From NCBI GenBank assembly GCA_964502145.1, contig CAZCVI010000023.1, positions 25,247-89,246 on the forward strand: DNA of 64,000 nucleotides. Direction: 5' to 3'. The number at the start of each line of letters is the position of its first letter. Within the stretch, counting starts at the first letter, position 1. Origin of the DNA: CAZCVI01 sp964502145. GTDB taxonomy: Bacteria; Acidobacteriota; Aminicenantia; UBA2199. This document shows positions 42,459 through 50,691 of the stretch, piece after piece. Both the position numbers and the translations under genes were made by a program. The notes beneath the pieces were generated by a model that did not search any database, was not told the origin of the DNA, and saw only the letters and a program-made list of their open reading frames with translations.

Positions 42459-44240
42459 ATGAACATAATAACGGATAAAATAATGAACAAAATAATGAAC
42501 AAAACAATGAATATAAACAAAACGAAATTAATCCTGAACCGATTTAATAGACGATATCTTTTTATCGTGCTTGCGCTGGCCCTGTTTTTTACCGGCCCAA
42601 TCCATGCAGCTACTCCGAACAATACTTACGGTGGCGACGTCAAGGAGATTCTTAATGCAGTATCCCCCTCCATAGTCAAAGTGGTCACAGAGAACCACAA
42701 ACGGTATTATTCCACTGGCATTGCTATAGATAAAAACCATGTCATTGGCAATATGAAGGTTCTGTCCTATCGTTATGACCGTATTTATGTGGTTGCTGTT
42801 GACGGTAAAGAGTATCCAGCCAAATTAATTGGCAAAGACCCGCAATCCTCCATCATGATGCTGCAAATCGACCCCAAAGTACTGACCCCCATTAAATGGA
42901 CCAAAAAAAGCGAGGTCGGCGACTGGGTTGCCTTGGTGGGTGCTTTTTATAAGAAATTCCCCGCCATATACAATGGTTTTATCAGCAGTCGGTCCGATGA
43001 AGAGATGTTGTTAAACGCCCCGGTTGCACCCGGTTCTTCCGGTGGCGCGGTTGTCGATAACAATGGCCAATTGGTGGCAGTCGTGCGCGGACGTTTTGGC
43101 TTCTCTGAAAGTCCCAATTATACCTATGTCGGCCCTGAAGCAGAATTAATCGTGCAAAGTTCCAGAAGCGGTAGCAAAGAACTCTGCTATGCTCTGCCCG
43201 CTGAAAAAGTAATGCTTATTTGCGCGGACTTGAAAAAATACGGGAAAGTTAAACGGGGTTGGCTGGGCATTGATATTGTCCCTTTAAGAGATAGCGTGGC
43301 GATTGGTCAGGTAAGAAAAAATTCCCCGGCTGAAAAAGCAGGTATCTGCGAAGGCGATATCCTGGTTAAAATCAACGGCATAACCATCCATACGCCCATT
43401 GATATCGCCCAGGCAGTCCGATTTCTTAAACCGCAGCAAAAATCAAAAATCCAATGGCTGCGGAATAATACCAATAAATCCGCTGTACTGGTAGTGGGCG
43501 AAGCACCGGACGACGAGGTTAGCGTTGATTTTACCTTTACCTCCAATGATAATGGTGAACAGTTGTTCGGCGCACAGTTTCCCGAATCGTTGCCACCATT
43601 GGAAAATTATGTTTTCCGTATCATTGGTTCCCGCACCCTCGGTTTGGATGTGGTGAATATCAACCCGGAACTGGCCAAAGAGTTTAAAGTTAAAGAAGGA
43701 ACAGGTTTGTTGATTTCCAAAGTGTATGAAAATAGTGCGGCTGAAAAAGCCGGGTTTCGCGTGGCTGATGTTTTGGTTAAAGTTGGGAACAAGAGTATTG
43801 CATCCAATTCTGACCTGCGCGCGGCGTTGAATACATTGGCCGACCAGGAATCTGTGGCTATCCTTGTATATCGCAAGGGTAACCCTGTGAAGATTACCAT
43901 TACGCCCGATAAAAATGAACGCTTGGGCGCTCTTTTTGACCGCTTTAACGACCAAATGAAAAATATTCACCTCAAGATGGATGAAGAGAACCAGCTAAAA
44001 GCAGAAACCATGGAAAAGTACCGCAAAGAACAACAAAAAATCGACCAGATCAATGATAAACCGCAGGCCAAACAAAATGAACTGGAAAAATATAAAAGAC
44101 AAATGGAAATCATGCGCAAAGAACAGGACCAGATGCGCAAAGAAATGCAAATGCTAAAAAAGATGCTGGAAAAGAAAGAAAAAGAGAACGAAAAAGAGAA
44201 CGAAAAAGGACAAACCAAAAAGCCAGAGTCGCCAAAATAA
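42459..44240 (+). CDS. HtrA/DegP-like protein with two PDZ domains, catalytic triad apparently lost
   Basis: The protein has a signal sequence (IVLALALFFTGPIHA) and a trypsin-like domain (about residues 50-250). Where DegP has TNAHVV, this has GNMKVL (His to Lys); where DegP has TDLAVLKI, this has SSIMMLQI (Asp to Ser); the GSSGGAVV serine motif remains. Two PDZ domains follow (RGWLGIDIVPL... and VKEGTGLLISKVYENSAAEK...), then a Lys/Glu-rich coiled coil ending EKENEKENEKGQ. I infer a chaperone or substrate-sensing pseudoprotease in the periplasm. GGAG precedes ATG 42459. The N-terminus holds 12-base repeats (AAAATAATGAAC). Confidence 0.88.
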   Translation: MNIITDKIMNKIMNKTMNINKTKLILNRFNRRYLFIVLALALFFTGPIHAATPNNTYGGDVKEILNAVSPSIVKVVTENHKRYYSTGIAIDKNHVIGNMKVLSYRYDRIYVVAVDGKEYPAKLIGKDPQSSIMMLQIDPKVLTPIKWTKKSEVGDWVALVGAFYKKFPAIYNGFISSRSDEEMLLNAPVAPGSSGGAVVDNNGQLVAVVRGRFGFSESPNYTYVGPEAELIVQSSRSGSKELCYALPAEKVMLICADLKKYGKVKRGWLGIDIVPLRDSVAIGQVRKNSPAEKAGICEGDILVKINGITIHTPIDIAQAVRFLKPQQKSKIQWLRNNTNKSAVLVVGEAPDDEVSVDFTFTSNDNGEQLFGAQFPESLPPLENYVFRIIGSRTLGLDVVNINPELAKEFKVKEGTGLLISKVYENSAAEKAGFRVADVLVKVGNKSIASNSDLRAALNTLADQESVAILVYRKGNPVKITITPDKNERLGALFDRFNDQMKNIHLKMDEENQLKAETMEKYRKEQQKIDQINDKPQAKQNELEKYKRQMEIMRKEQDQMRKEMQMLKKMLEKKEKENEKENEKGQTKKPESPK

Positions 44241-44365
44241 ATCTGTAAGCCATTAAAAATGGGCAGCTCATTTTTTTTTGCCCGAACTTCTCCCGGTGGG
44301 GGAGGGGAAATGGGAGTTGGTCTTTTTTAGGGGGCTTTCGTTGTATGATTGAAGCGTCCCATGGT

Positions 44366-44432
44366 ATAGTGTTTACATGGTGTTTACATCGTTTTTATAT
44401 CGTGTTTTCATCGTGTTTTCATCGTGTTTACA
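44366..44432. repeat. 11-bp tandem repeats (ATCGTGTTTTC)
   Basis: The copies GTGTTTACATG, GTGTTTACATC, TCGTGTTTTCA (twice) and TCGTGTTTACA run up to the end of the SMI1-like gene. The array lies in the 3' spacer and has no coding role that I can see. Confidence 0.5.
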
Positions 44433-44790
44433 TAGTGGCAATGATATCTTGATACCAGTCATCAATGGATTGTGCCACTTCTTCTAATTCATCTGCCGTT
44501 TGATTCCACCAGTAGATGGCAGCCGAGTTGTTCTGGGTGTGGATATAATAATAATCGCCGCTTCCAGAATCGCCGATAATAACATAGTGTTTTGGCCATT
44601 TTAGGTCCGGGTTGTCGCCCTTCCGCAGTTCCTCTGTGGCCTCAATTACCGCGTCTGCATCCGCATAGATATCATGGGCGCGGATGTCTTCATCGAGATC
44701 AGCCGGATAATTGATTACGAAATCGCGGTATTCTGCTGGTAATTCGACTCCTAAACGGGATTCGATTTTTTCAATATCAGCTTGTATCAT
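44428..44790 (-). CDS. SMI1/KNR4 (SUKH) family protein
   Basis: The 120-residue protein has IEKIESRLGVELPAEYRDFV, the SUKH start, then YVIIGDSGSGDYYYIHTQNN and YWWNQTADELEEVAQSIDDW. SUKH proteins are frequently immunity proteins against polymorphic toxins, and many also bind partners in other contexts. No toxin gene is adjacent, so it may be a stand-alone immunity gene. AAGGAGG precedes the ATG. Confidence 0.87.
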   Translation of the reverse strand: MIQADIEKIESRLGVELPAEYRDFVINYPADLDEDIRAHDIYADADAVIEATEELRKGDNPDLKWPKHYVIIGDSGSGDYYYIHTQNNSAAIYWWNQTADELEEVAQSIDDWYQDIIATM

Positions 44791-45283
44791 GTGATTACCT
44801 CCTTAGGTCATAGACGGAGTGGATGTGTTCCACTCATTGTTTTAATATTATTCTCTAGGCATCTTCCTGGTGGGAGAGATGTTTTGCTTGGGAGTTATGG
44901 GTGATGTGACCATTAATTGGAATTTTTAAATCCGATGCGTGATCGGGACCCACAGGGTGGGACAATGGCCGCCTCTTTCTGGAACTATGCCAGCCAACTG
45001 GGTGCAAGCTGCACCGATTAACTTTTCACCGCATGCCAGACCACGACCATTCGGTATATTCAAGCCAATCGACACAGATGACGCGAAATTTCGCATACTT
45101 TACCTCGTTTTATAAACACACGCCACAATTATTCCACAGAATCCATATTTTTTCAAGATCAAAACCTATGATTTTTATTAATTTCTGCCTATTTTTTTGT
45201 TTTTTTTGGCAATTATCTTTTGACTATTACCGCTATCTTTGATAAACTAGCTTTTTGATTCAGAAAGGAGGAATAAAACAAAA
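44791..45283. other. Spacer, no gene recognised
   Basis: A short frame DPQGGTMAASFWNYASQLGA at about 44950-45020 looks like a protein relic but has no start or neighbours of its kind. The last 200 bases are AT-rich and lead to the lipoamide dehydrogenase gene. Confidence 0.35.
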
Positions 45284-46660
45284 ATGAATTACGATATCAT
45301 ATTTATCGGTGGTGGGCCCGCAGGTTACGAAGGGGCGATTGCAGCGGGGAAAAAGGGGTTGCACGTGGCGGTGGTGGAAATGGATAAATCCGGTGGCACA
45401 TGTTTGCAACGGGGCTGTGTGCCGTCCAAAGCGTTACTGCACACGGCAAAATTTATTAAACAACTAAAAAGCGCATCCAAAGCCGGCGTGAACGTGGAAA
45501 ACTACTCGCTGGACCTGGAAACGATTCTCAAACAGAAAAATCGCGTGGTTTCCAAGCTGACCAAGGGAATTGAACTGTTATTCACCCAGAATAATGTGGA
45601 ACTGATCCTTGGCAAAGGAAAAATCACATCAGCCAATACAGTGATGGTGGATGGCGAACGGGAAATAAAAGGCACACATATTGTTATTGCCACAGGTTCC
45701 TTTCCAGCGGAATTGCCTTTTTTAAAAGCGGATAATAATTATATCATCCACTCGGAAAAAGCACTGGACCTGGACGATATCCCGGCGAAAATGCTGATTG
45801 TAGGTGCGGGTGCGATTGGTTTGGAAATGGGAGTGATCTACAGTTATTTGGGCGCTACGGTAACAGTGGTGGAAATTATGCCCCATGTTCTCCCGGGTAG
45901 CGATGTTGAGGTCGCCGATATCCTTGAAAAAGAATTGAAGAAACAAAAAATTAAAATTCATACCGCGACATCTATACTCAACCCGCACATTGATGAGGCT
46001 GCCCACACGATTACCCTGGATTTCAAACAGGGAGAAAAGACATGGCAGGAAAGCTTTTCCAAAGTCCTGTTGTCTGTCGGTCGCAAGCCCATGACTGCCG
46101 GGGTGTTTGTGGATTCGCTGGGTATCCAGTTGGATAGTCGTGGATTTATCCAGGTGAATGAGAATCTGCAAACCCATGTTCCCACTATTTTTGCGTGTGG
46201 GGATGTTGTGGGGCAACCCTTATTAGCGCACAAAGCGTCGCATCAGGCGATTGCCATCGTGGATTTTATTGTGACCGGGCATCCCGTGGTCCATTTTCCC
46301 GTGCCTGGAGCCGTTTATACTTTCCCCGAGTTGGCCTCTATAGGTTTGACAGAAGAGCTTGCCAAGGAGAAAGGACTGGATATAAAAATCGGGCGTTTCC
46401 CCTATTCTGCGGGTTCGCGGTCCAATGCCATTGATGAAAAAGTGGGACTGGTGAAAATAATCGCGTTGGCGGATAATACCTTGGTAGGGGCACATATAGT
46501 CGGCTATGGAGCCGATGAACTCATGCCCATTCTCAATTTTGCGGTTTGTTCCCATATGAAAGCCGATGCGTTCAAAGAGATGGTTTTTATCCATCCCACC
46601 CTGGGTGAGAATGTGTGGGAGGCTGTGGGTGAAATTTCCGGTTTTTCAATTCATATATAG
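45284..46660 (+). CDS. lpdA: Dihydrolipoyl dehydrogenase
   Basis: The 458-residue flavoprotein has the FAD motif GGGPAGYEGAI (about residues 8-18), the redox disulfide in GGTCLQRGCVPSKALLH (Cys41/Cys46), the NAD motif VGAGAIGLEMG and the second FAD motif TIFACGDVVG. It ends with the active-site HPTLGENVWEA, where His and Glu act as the acid-base pair. It reoxidises dihydrolipoamide in 2-oxoacid dehydrogenase or glycine cleavage complexes with NAD+. No E1/E2 or gcv genes are adjacent, so the partner complex is unknown. AAAGGAGG precedes the ATG. Confidence 0.94.
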   Translation: MNYDIIFIGGGPAGYEGAIAAGKKGLHVAVVEMDKSGGTCLQRGCVPSKALLHTAKFIKQLKSASKAGVNVENYSLDLETILKQKNRVVSKLTKGIELLFTQNNVELILGKGKITSANTVMVDGEREIKGTHIVIATGSFPAELPFLKADNNYIIHSEKALDLDDIPAKMLIVGAGAIGLEMGVIYSYLGATVTVVEIMPHVLPGSDVEVADILEKELKKQKIKIHTATSILNPHIDEAAHTITLDFKQGEKTWQESFSKVLLSVGRKPMTAGVFVDSLGIQLDSRGFIQVNENLQTHVPTIFACGDVVGQPLLAHKASHQAIAIVDFIVTGHPVVHFPVPGAVYTFPELASIGLTEELAKEKGLDIKIGRFPYSAGSRSNAIDEKVGLVKIIALADNTLVGAHIVGYGADELMPILNFAVCSHMKADAFKEMVFIHPTLGENVWEAVGEISGFSIHI

Positions 46661-46675
46661 ACCAGTTAATAATAA

Positions 46676-46725
46676 ATAAACCACTGGGGCGCCGGATTTA
46701 ATAGCGTGGCGTCCAGGTGGTTTAT
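46676..46725. terminator. Bidirectional hairpin terminator
   Basis: ATAAACCACTGGGGCGCC pairs with GGCGTCCAGGTGGTTTAT (two mismatches or G-U pairs). It lies between the converging ends of lpdA (46660) and the DUF1566 gene (46780), so it can serve both. Confidence 0.75.
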
Positions 46726-46779
46726 CATTTTAGCTATAACGGTTATATATAGTTATATATAACCATGAAGTGGTGTTTG

Positions 46780-47430
46780 CTATTTTGAGGCATACTCTGT
46801 GACCAGACGCAAGTAGTTGGGTTCCGTGATGGTCATTTTTATTATTCTGCCTGAAGCGAATGAGATTCCCCAGAAATAGTTTTTTTGGTAGTCGAAGTAG
46901 CGGTCGCCCGTATAAATGGAGTATTGCAAACTTGAGAAGATTGGGTCGATGTGGCGTTTTTTTACCATGCGGCTTTCGATCAGGGAGGCCGCTTCTTCCA
47001 GCGTAGGGATGCGCCAGGTGTTGTACCCCCCGTAGCCCATTTTATTCAGTTCATCGCGCCAGCGTATTGCTTCCCCCATTGGCATAGGATCGTTGCTGCC
47101 CGATTGCAACCAAACCAGCCCGGTAGTTTTGTCCCGGACAATACTTTCGACTGTAGAATTTGCGTTTCTTTTGAATTGGGCCTCTTTTTTCTGCTCTATT
47201 AATTCGAATTGATTGGGGAAATCTTGGCGCTTGTTTTTCCGGGAATCAAAGAAGCCGTATTTCTTTAACATCGTATCCACTTCGCTTTCTTTCAGTGCCA
47301 GATACTTGGAGCGCAACGTGACCACCCCTGAAAAACGTCCCTCTTTAACTCCGCAACCGCTGCTAAGTACAAGCAGGCACAGGATCCCCAACAGACCCAG
47401 CACAATAATAATGAATGTTGTTTTCTTCAC
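46780..47430 (-). CDS. DUF1566-domain lipoprotein
   Basis: The 216-residue protein starts at GTG 47430 behind AGGAG. Its lipobox is LSSGC (Cys26), so it is membrane-anchored. The domain near residues 95-215 (RDKTTGLVWLQSGSNDPMPM, WRDELNKMGYGGYNTWRIPT, LEEAASLIESRM, YFWGISFASGRIIKM) matches DUF1566, a carbohydrate- or surface-binding-like fold of unknown function. Confidence 0.85.
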   Translation of the reverse strand: MKKTTFIIIVLGLLGILCLLVLSSGCGVKEGRFSGVVTLRSKYLALKESEVDTMLKKYGFFDSRKNKRQDFPNQFELIEQKKEAQFKRNANSTVESIVRDKTTGLVWLQSGSNDPMPMGEAIRWRDELNKMGYGGYNTWRIPTLEEAASLIESRMVKKRHIDPIFSSLQYSIYTGDRYFDYQKNYFWGISFASGRIIKMTITEPNYLRLVTEYASK

Positions 47431-47522
47431 TTTAAGACTCCTGTACAGTAAAATGAATATTTTCGTAATAACTGATATTCATTTATACCACACTCTATCA
47501 AAGAAAAGCAACAGTCCCCCCG

Positions 47523-47680
47523 CTAAATCCACTGCCATGTTAATGGGAAAAATGGGAATTATGCGAATTATGGGAATTATGCGAATTATGGGATAAACTG
47601 AGATATTCCCATATCTCGCATTATTCCCATACTTCCCACTTGCTTTTACGATGCTCCTAAAGAACTGGCATAGGGTTTAG
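47523..47680. repeat. Hairpin element E3 (GGGAATTAT core)
   Basis: The ends CTAAATCCACTGCCA (47523-47537) and TGGCATAGGGTTTAG (47666-47680) are degraded forms of the family terminal repeat. Between them are 9-bp units (ATGGGAATT, ATGCGAATT alternating) and their complement (ATTCCCATATCTCGCATT, TTCCCATACTTCCC). Confidence 0.7.
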
Positions 47681-47749
47681 GTATCCTTTTTTGCTTTCTT
47701 ATAGGATTAAAATGTGTTACAATAAAGTAAAAAAGCCATGGAGGACAAA

Positions 47750-48610
47750 ATGTGGTTCAAGAAAAAAGAGTTGAAACTAAAAGAGATAAAGCCGCAGGAA
47801 GTAATTGTTTGGTACGAATACCCGGCAATGGTTATTGAAGTACTGGTGTTTGTATTTTTTATCAATACCTTTTTATTGCAGAGCCAAGCGATTCCCACCC
47901 CCTCGATGGTCAATACCATGTTGATTGGTGATCACTTACTGGTAGACAAGGTGGCCTATGCGCCTCACCTGGAAAAATGGGAGACCCTGCTCTTACCTAT
48001 TCAAGAAATTAAACGTGGTATGATTGTTACTTTCAAAAGCCCGGCAGAAATGGACAAAGATTATGTCAAACGCGTCATTGGTTTGCCCGGCGAAACGATT
48101 CAAGTAAAAAATAAAATAGTCTATATCAACGGTTTCCCCCTGGATGAACCCTACCGCTACTTTGAGGTCAGCGGGAAAAAAGCACATGGTGATAACTTTC
48201 CCCTGCACAAACCCCGCATCATCAGCCCATTGGGTGAAATCACGTTCTTGACTTTCTACTTGAATACCCCCGAGGGAATGATAGACAGGCAACGTACTAC
48301 AGAAATTTGCGCACGGTTCCACGATGCCGTTTTACCTTTACCTGATGGTACCCGTGTGTTTAAGGTTCCCGCCGGGCATTATTTTTGTATGGGAGACAAT
48401 AGGGATAACAGTTACGATTCCAGGTTCTGGGGACCAGTGCCCCGCGAAAACATCATTGGTAAACCCTGGCGCAATTACTGGTCTTATCAATCCGTTACCG
48501 CCGATTACCTTACTCCCGGCGTTCTCAATAAAGTAAAAGACATCGCGCTAACCGTGGTCCGATTCTTTTCCCACACCCGCTGGAACCGCGCCTTTCTGAA
48601 ATACAAATAA
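47750..48610 (+). CDS. lepB: Signal peptidase I
   Basis: The 286-residue membrane serine protease has one N-terminal membrane helix (about residues 25-43). The catalytic Ser lies in IPTPSMVNTM (S52) and the catalytic Lys in DKDYVKRVIGLPG (K107); box E is GHYFCMGDNRDNSYDSRFWG. It removes signal peptides of exported proteins at the periplasmic face. The ATG at 47750 is chosen because GGAGG lies 6 bases upstream; the ATG at 47738 contains that site. Confidence 0.94.
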   Translation: MWFKKKELKLKEIKPQEVIVWYEYPAMVIEVLVFVFFINTFLLQSQAIPTPSMVNTMLIGDHLLVDKVAYAPHLEKWETLLLPIQEIKRGMIVTFKSPAEMDKDYVKRVIGLPGETIQVKNKIVYINGFPLDEPYRYFEVSGKKAHGDNFPLHKPRIISPLGEITFLTFYLNTPEGMIDRQRTTEICARFHDAVLPLPDGTRVFKVPAGHYFCMGDNRDNSYDSRFWGPVPRENIIGKPWRNYWSYQSVTADYLTPGVLNKVKDIALTVVRFFSHTRWNRAFLKYK

Positions 48611-48813
48611 AAAAACATGTCTCTTCTGGTCAGCTATATCCGTAACAAGAGCTGTTGCTGTTTGTGCCGTGATTGGTTGACATTATGACAAAAAAGGTTT
48701 TACTGGCATAGATCAGGAAGACAACCCCGGAAACCGCTATTCCATTCGCGGTTCTCGATATTTTTATGACCGCTGGCCTCCGTTTGAAGGAAAGTGTGGG
48801 GCGGTGAGTTGGG

Positions 48814-49323
48814 TTATTGGTTCGATTCGGGATCGGTGAGCTTGTTTGTGGGGGGATTAATTTTTCCTAATTTTTGCTTTCTTGGACGTTTTTTGTACCT
48901 TTTTTTAAGATCCTCGACAATAGCACCAGCGGGTGTTTCTCCACTATTTGAAGCATATTTTATGTAGCCATAGATTTGTCTGGCCGCTAAAAAAGCCTCG
49001 GCGCCTGCTGCGTAATAGGTATCACTGATCTTTTCCACCACTTGGGATATCTCCATCAGCAATATATGCATCTGGTTGGCTAATTTATAATTCTCGCGGA
49101 ATTGTTTCATATCCAAAAAGGGTGGCGTCATGTTTGGGAATTGAGTGGCATAATTCAGTGCTTTATCGACAAATGGCAGGGTTTTGTCGCCCATTTTGGG
49201 AATATTCCGTCGTTCGGTGGGAGACAATGTCACACTGAAATCAAATTCCTTATCCAGTCTTTTAATTTCCGCTGACAACCGTTCAAATTGCTTGACGGAC
49301 AATCCTTTAGAGATTTTTCTCAT
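48814..49323 (-). CDS. Conserved hypothetical protein
   Basis: The 169-residue helical protein has TERRNIPKMGDKTLPFVDKA, LNYATQFPNMTPPFLDMKQF and KISDTYYAAGAEAFLAARQI. This pattern is familiar to me as an uncharacterised family in Bacteroidetes and other uncultured groups. It ends in a basic tail (KKRYKKRPRKQKLGK). No signal peptide is present. Upstream binding site weak. Function unknown. Confidence 0.75.
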   Translation of the reverse strand: MRKISKGLSVKQFERLSAEIKRLDKEFDFSVTLSPTERRNIPKMGDKTLPFVDKALNYATQFPNMTPPFLDMKQFRENYKLANQMHILLMEISQVVEKISDTYYAAGAEAFLAARQIYGYIKYASNSGETPAGAIVEDLKKRYKKRPRKQKLGKINPPTNKLTDPESNQ

Positions 49324-49479
49324 TTTTATTCGCCATTCTTCGTATCTCCATTGCGTTTTTACTTATTTTATATAAAAAATTTCTATAATTGCTTCATTTT
49401 ACCGTAATACTATTTATTTGTAAAGGTTTTTTGGCCATAATAATTTGGAAATAATAGATAATTGTTATTTCTTGAAGCT

Positions 49480-50190
49480 TTGAATTGAAAAATCGCTGCC
49501 ATTGGGAAAAATTCGTCCAATAGGGGCATGGTTTCATCTTGGTGCTGTCCATTGCCACTAGTGGTTCGCAAGAGCATGAATAAAGTGATCTTTAACGGAT
49601 AGAAGCAAATGGTTGAATATTGTTCTACGATTTTGTCGTAGGAAGGTCACGGTTTCGGAAATATTTGAATTCGCCAGTAATAACGGAGATAAATTGACCT
49701 ATTCATGTCATCTATGGCAAAAAAACGTGCCATTTTCAGCCATCACGTCATCCATGACGATATAGCGTCATTGTTGCAGTAATTTTCTCAAATCATGAAG
49801 AAATAGCTCAAATGATTCAGTAATTTTCTTTATGATTCAAGTAATTTTCTCAAATATAATAGAAAATTACTGTAATATTATAGAAATTCCTAGAACATAA
49901 CAGTAATTTTCTCAATTGATGGAGTTATTTTCTGCACCGTTGACAGTCTGAGGTGAATTGAGGAGTATTTTGGACTCTGATGATGTTTATTTGTCAATGG
50001 CTGGCCATTTTTCTGAAGAATTGGTTCATTTTGGTCATTAAGCACCATTTTTAATGAAACGAGAGCATTTCTGGCAATCATTGACCTATGGGGGTGGGTT
50101 TTTCACCAATTTGCGTGATCGCTGGTGATTTATGGTTCTCTAATAATCAAATAGGGCGACAAATGAGGTGTTGGCGGCGATGAATATCTT
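49480..50190. mobile_element. Second, degraded copy of the 1-kb element (inverted)
   Basis: In reverse complement it matches 5001-6021 in order: the AAATTCGTCC / CATGGTTTCA end, the ACGATTTTGTCGTAGGAAGG block, the TCATCTATGGC/GTCATCCATGACGATATAG block, a 21-bp array (AGTAATTTTCT at 49778, 49799, 49819, 49840, 49861, 49882, 49902, 49923) and the AATGACCAAAATGAACC block. The terminal repeats are badly eroded. Confidence 0.65.
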
Positions 50191-50691
50191 GAAGTTTTAA
50201 AGAAGCTGATGAATGGGAAATCCAGCAACGTTTTTCCATGACCCCAGAAGAAAGATTAATCGTGGCAAGACCGCTACTATTTATCCCTCATTTTATCCCT
50301 CATTACCAATTTCCTGTTTTACAGTTTGCATGGGTTTTGCCTCCATAAAATATATATTAATCCATAAGCGAAAATTTGTCAACTTGTTTCCTACCGATTG
50401 GGAAAATAGGTGTTGCGGCATCCTGCTGCTAATCTTTATCACTGTATCCTTTACATCCACTGGGAGATACGTTTTTTCCCCTTCAGGTGCGGCTCGCCGT
50501 CAGGGCAACAGCTATGAAATTAGAGTCGCAAGTGGACCCCGCAAAATTTTTACCAGTTGAGGAACTCATCCATACTTAGAGTAATTGGCAGGCACACAAA
50601 GGGCTACTAAATAAAAGGGACGCAGTCCCTGCCTCCGGCGGCCAGGGGCTCTTTTAAAAAACCGCCCCTGGACCCCGGAAAACTTTTTATA
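50191..50691. other. Spacer, hairpin only
   Basis: It contains CCAGGGGC / GCCCCTGG (50642-50671), a hairpin 21 bases beyond the S9 peptidase stop that may terminate that gene. No credible gene is seen. Confidence 0.5.

Noticed and set aside
49890..50081. 63-codon minus-strand ORF
   Set aside because: It is contained in the degraded 1-kb element and reads through its array. The matching region of the better copy (5001-6021) is full of stops.
50213..50560. 115-codon ORF MGNPATFFHDPRRK...
   Set aside because: No binding site, no recognisable domain, and it begins at the edge of a degraded repeat.
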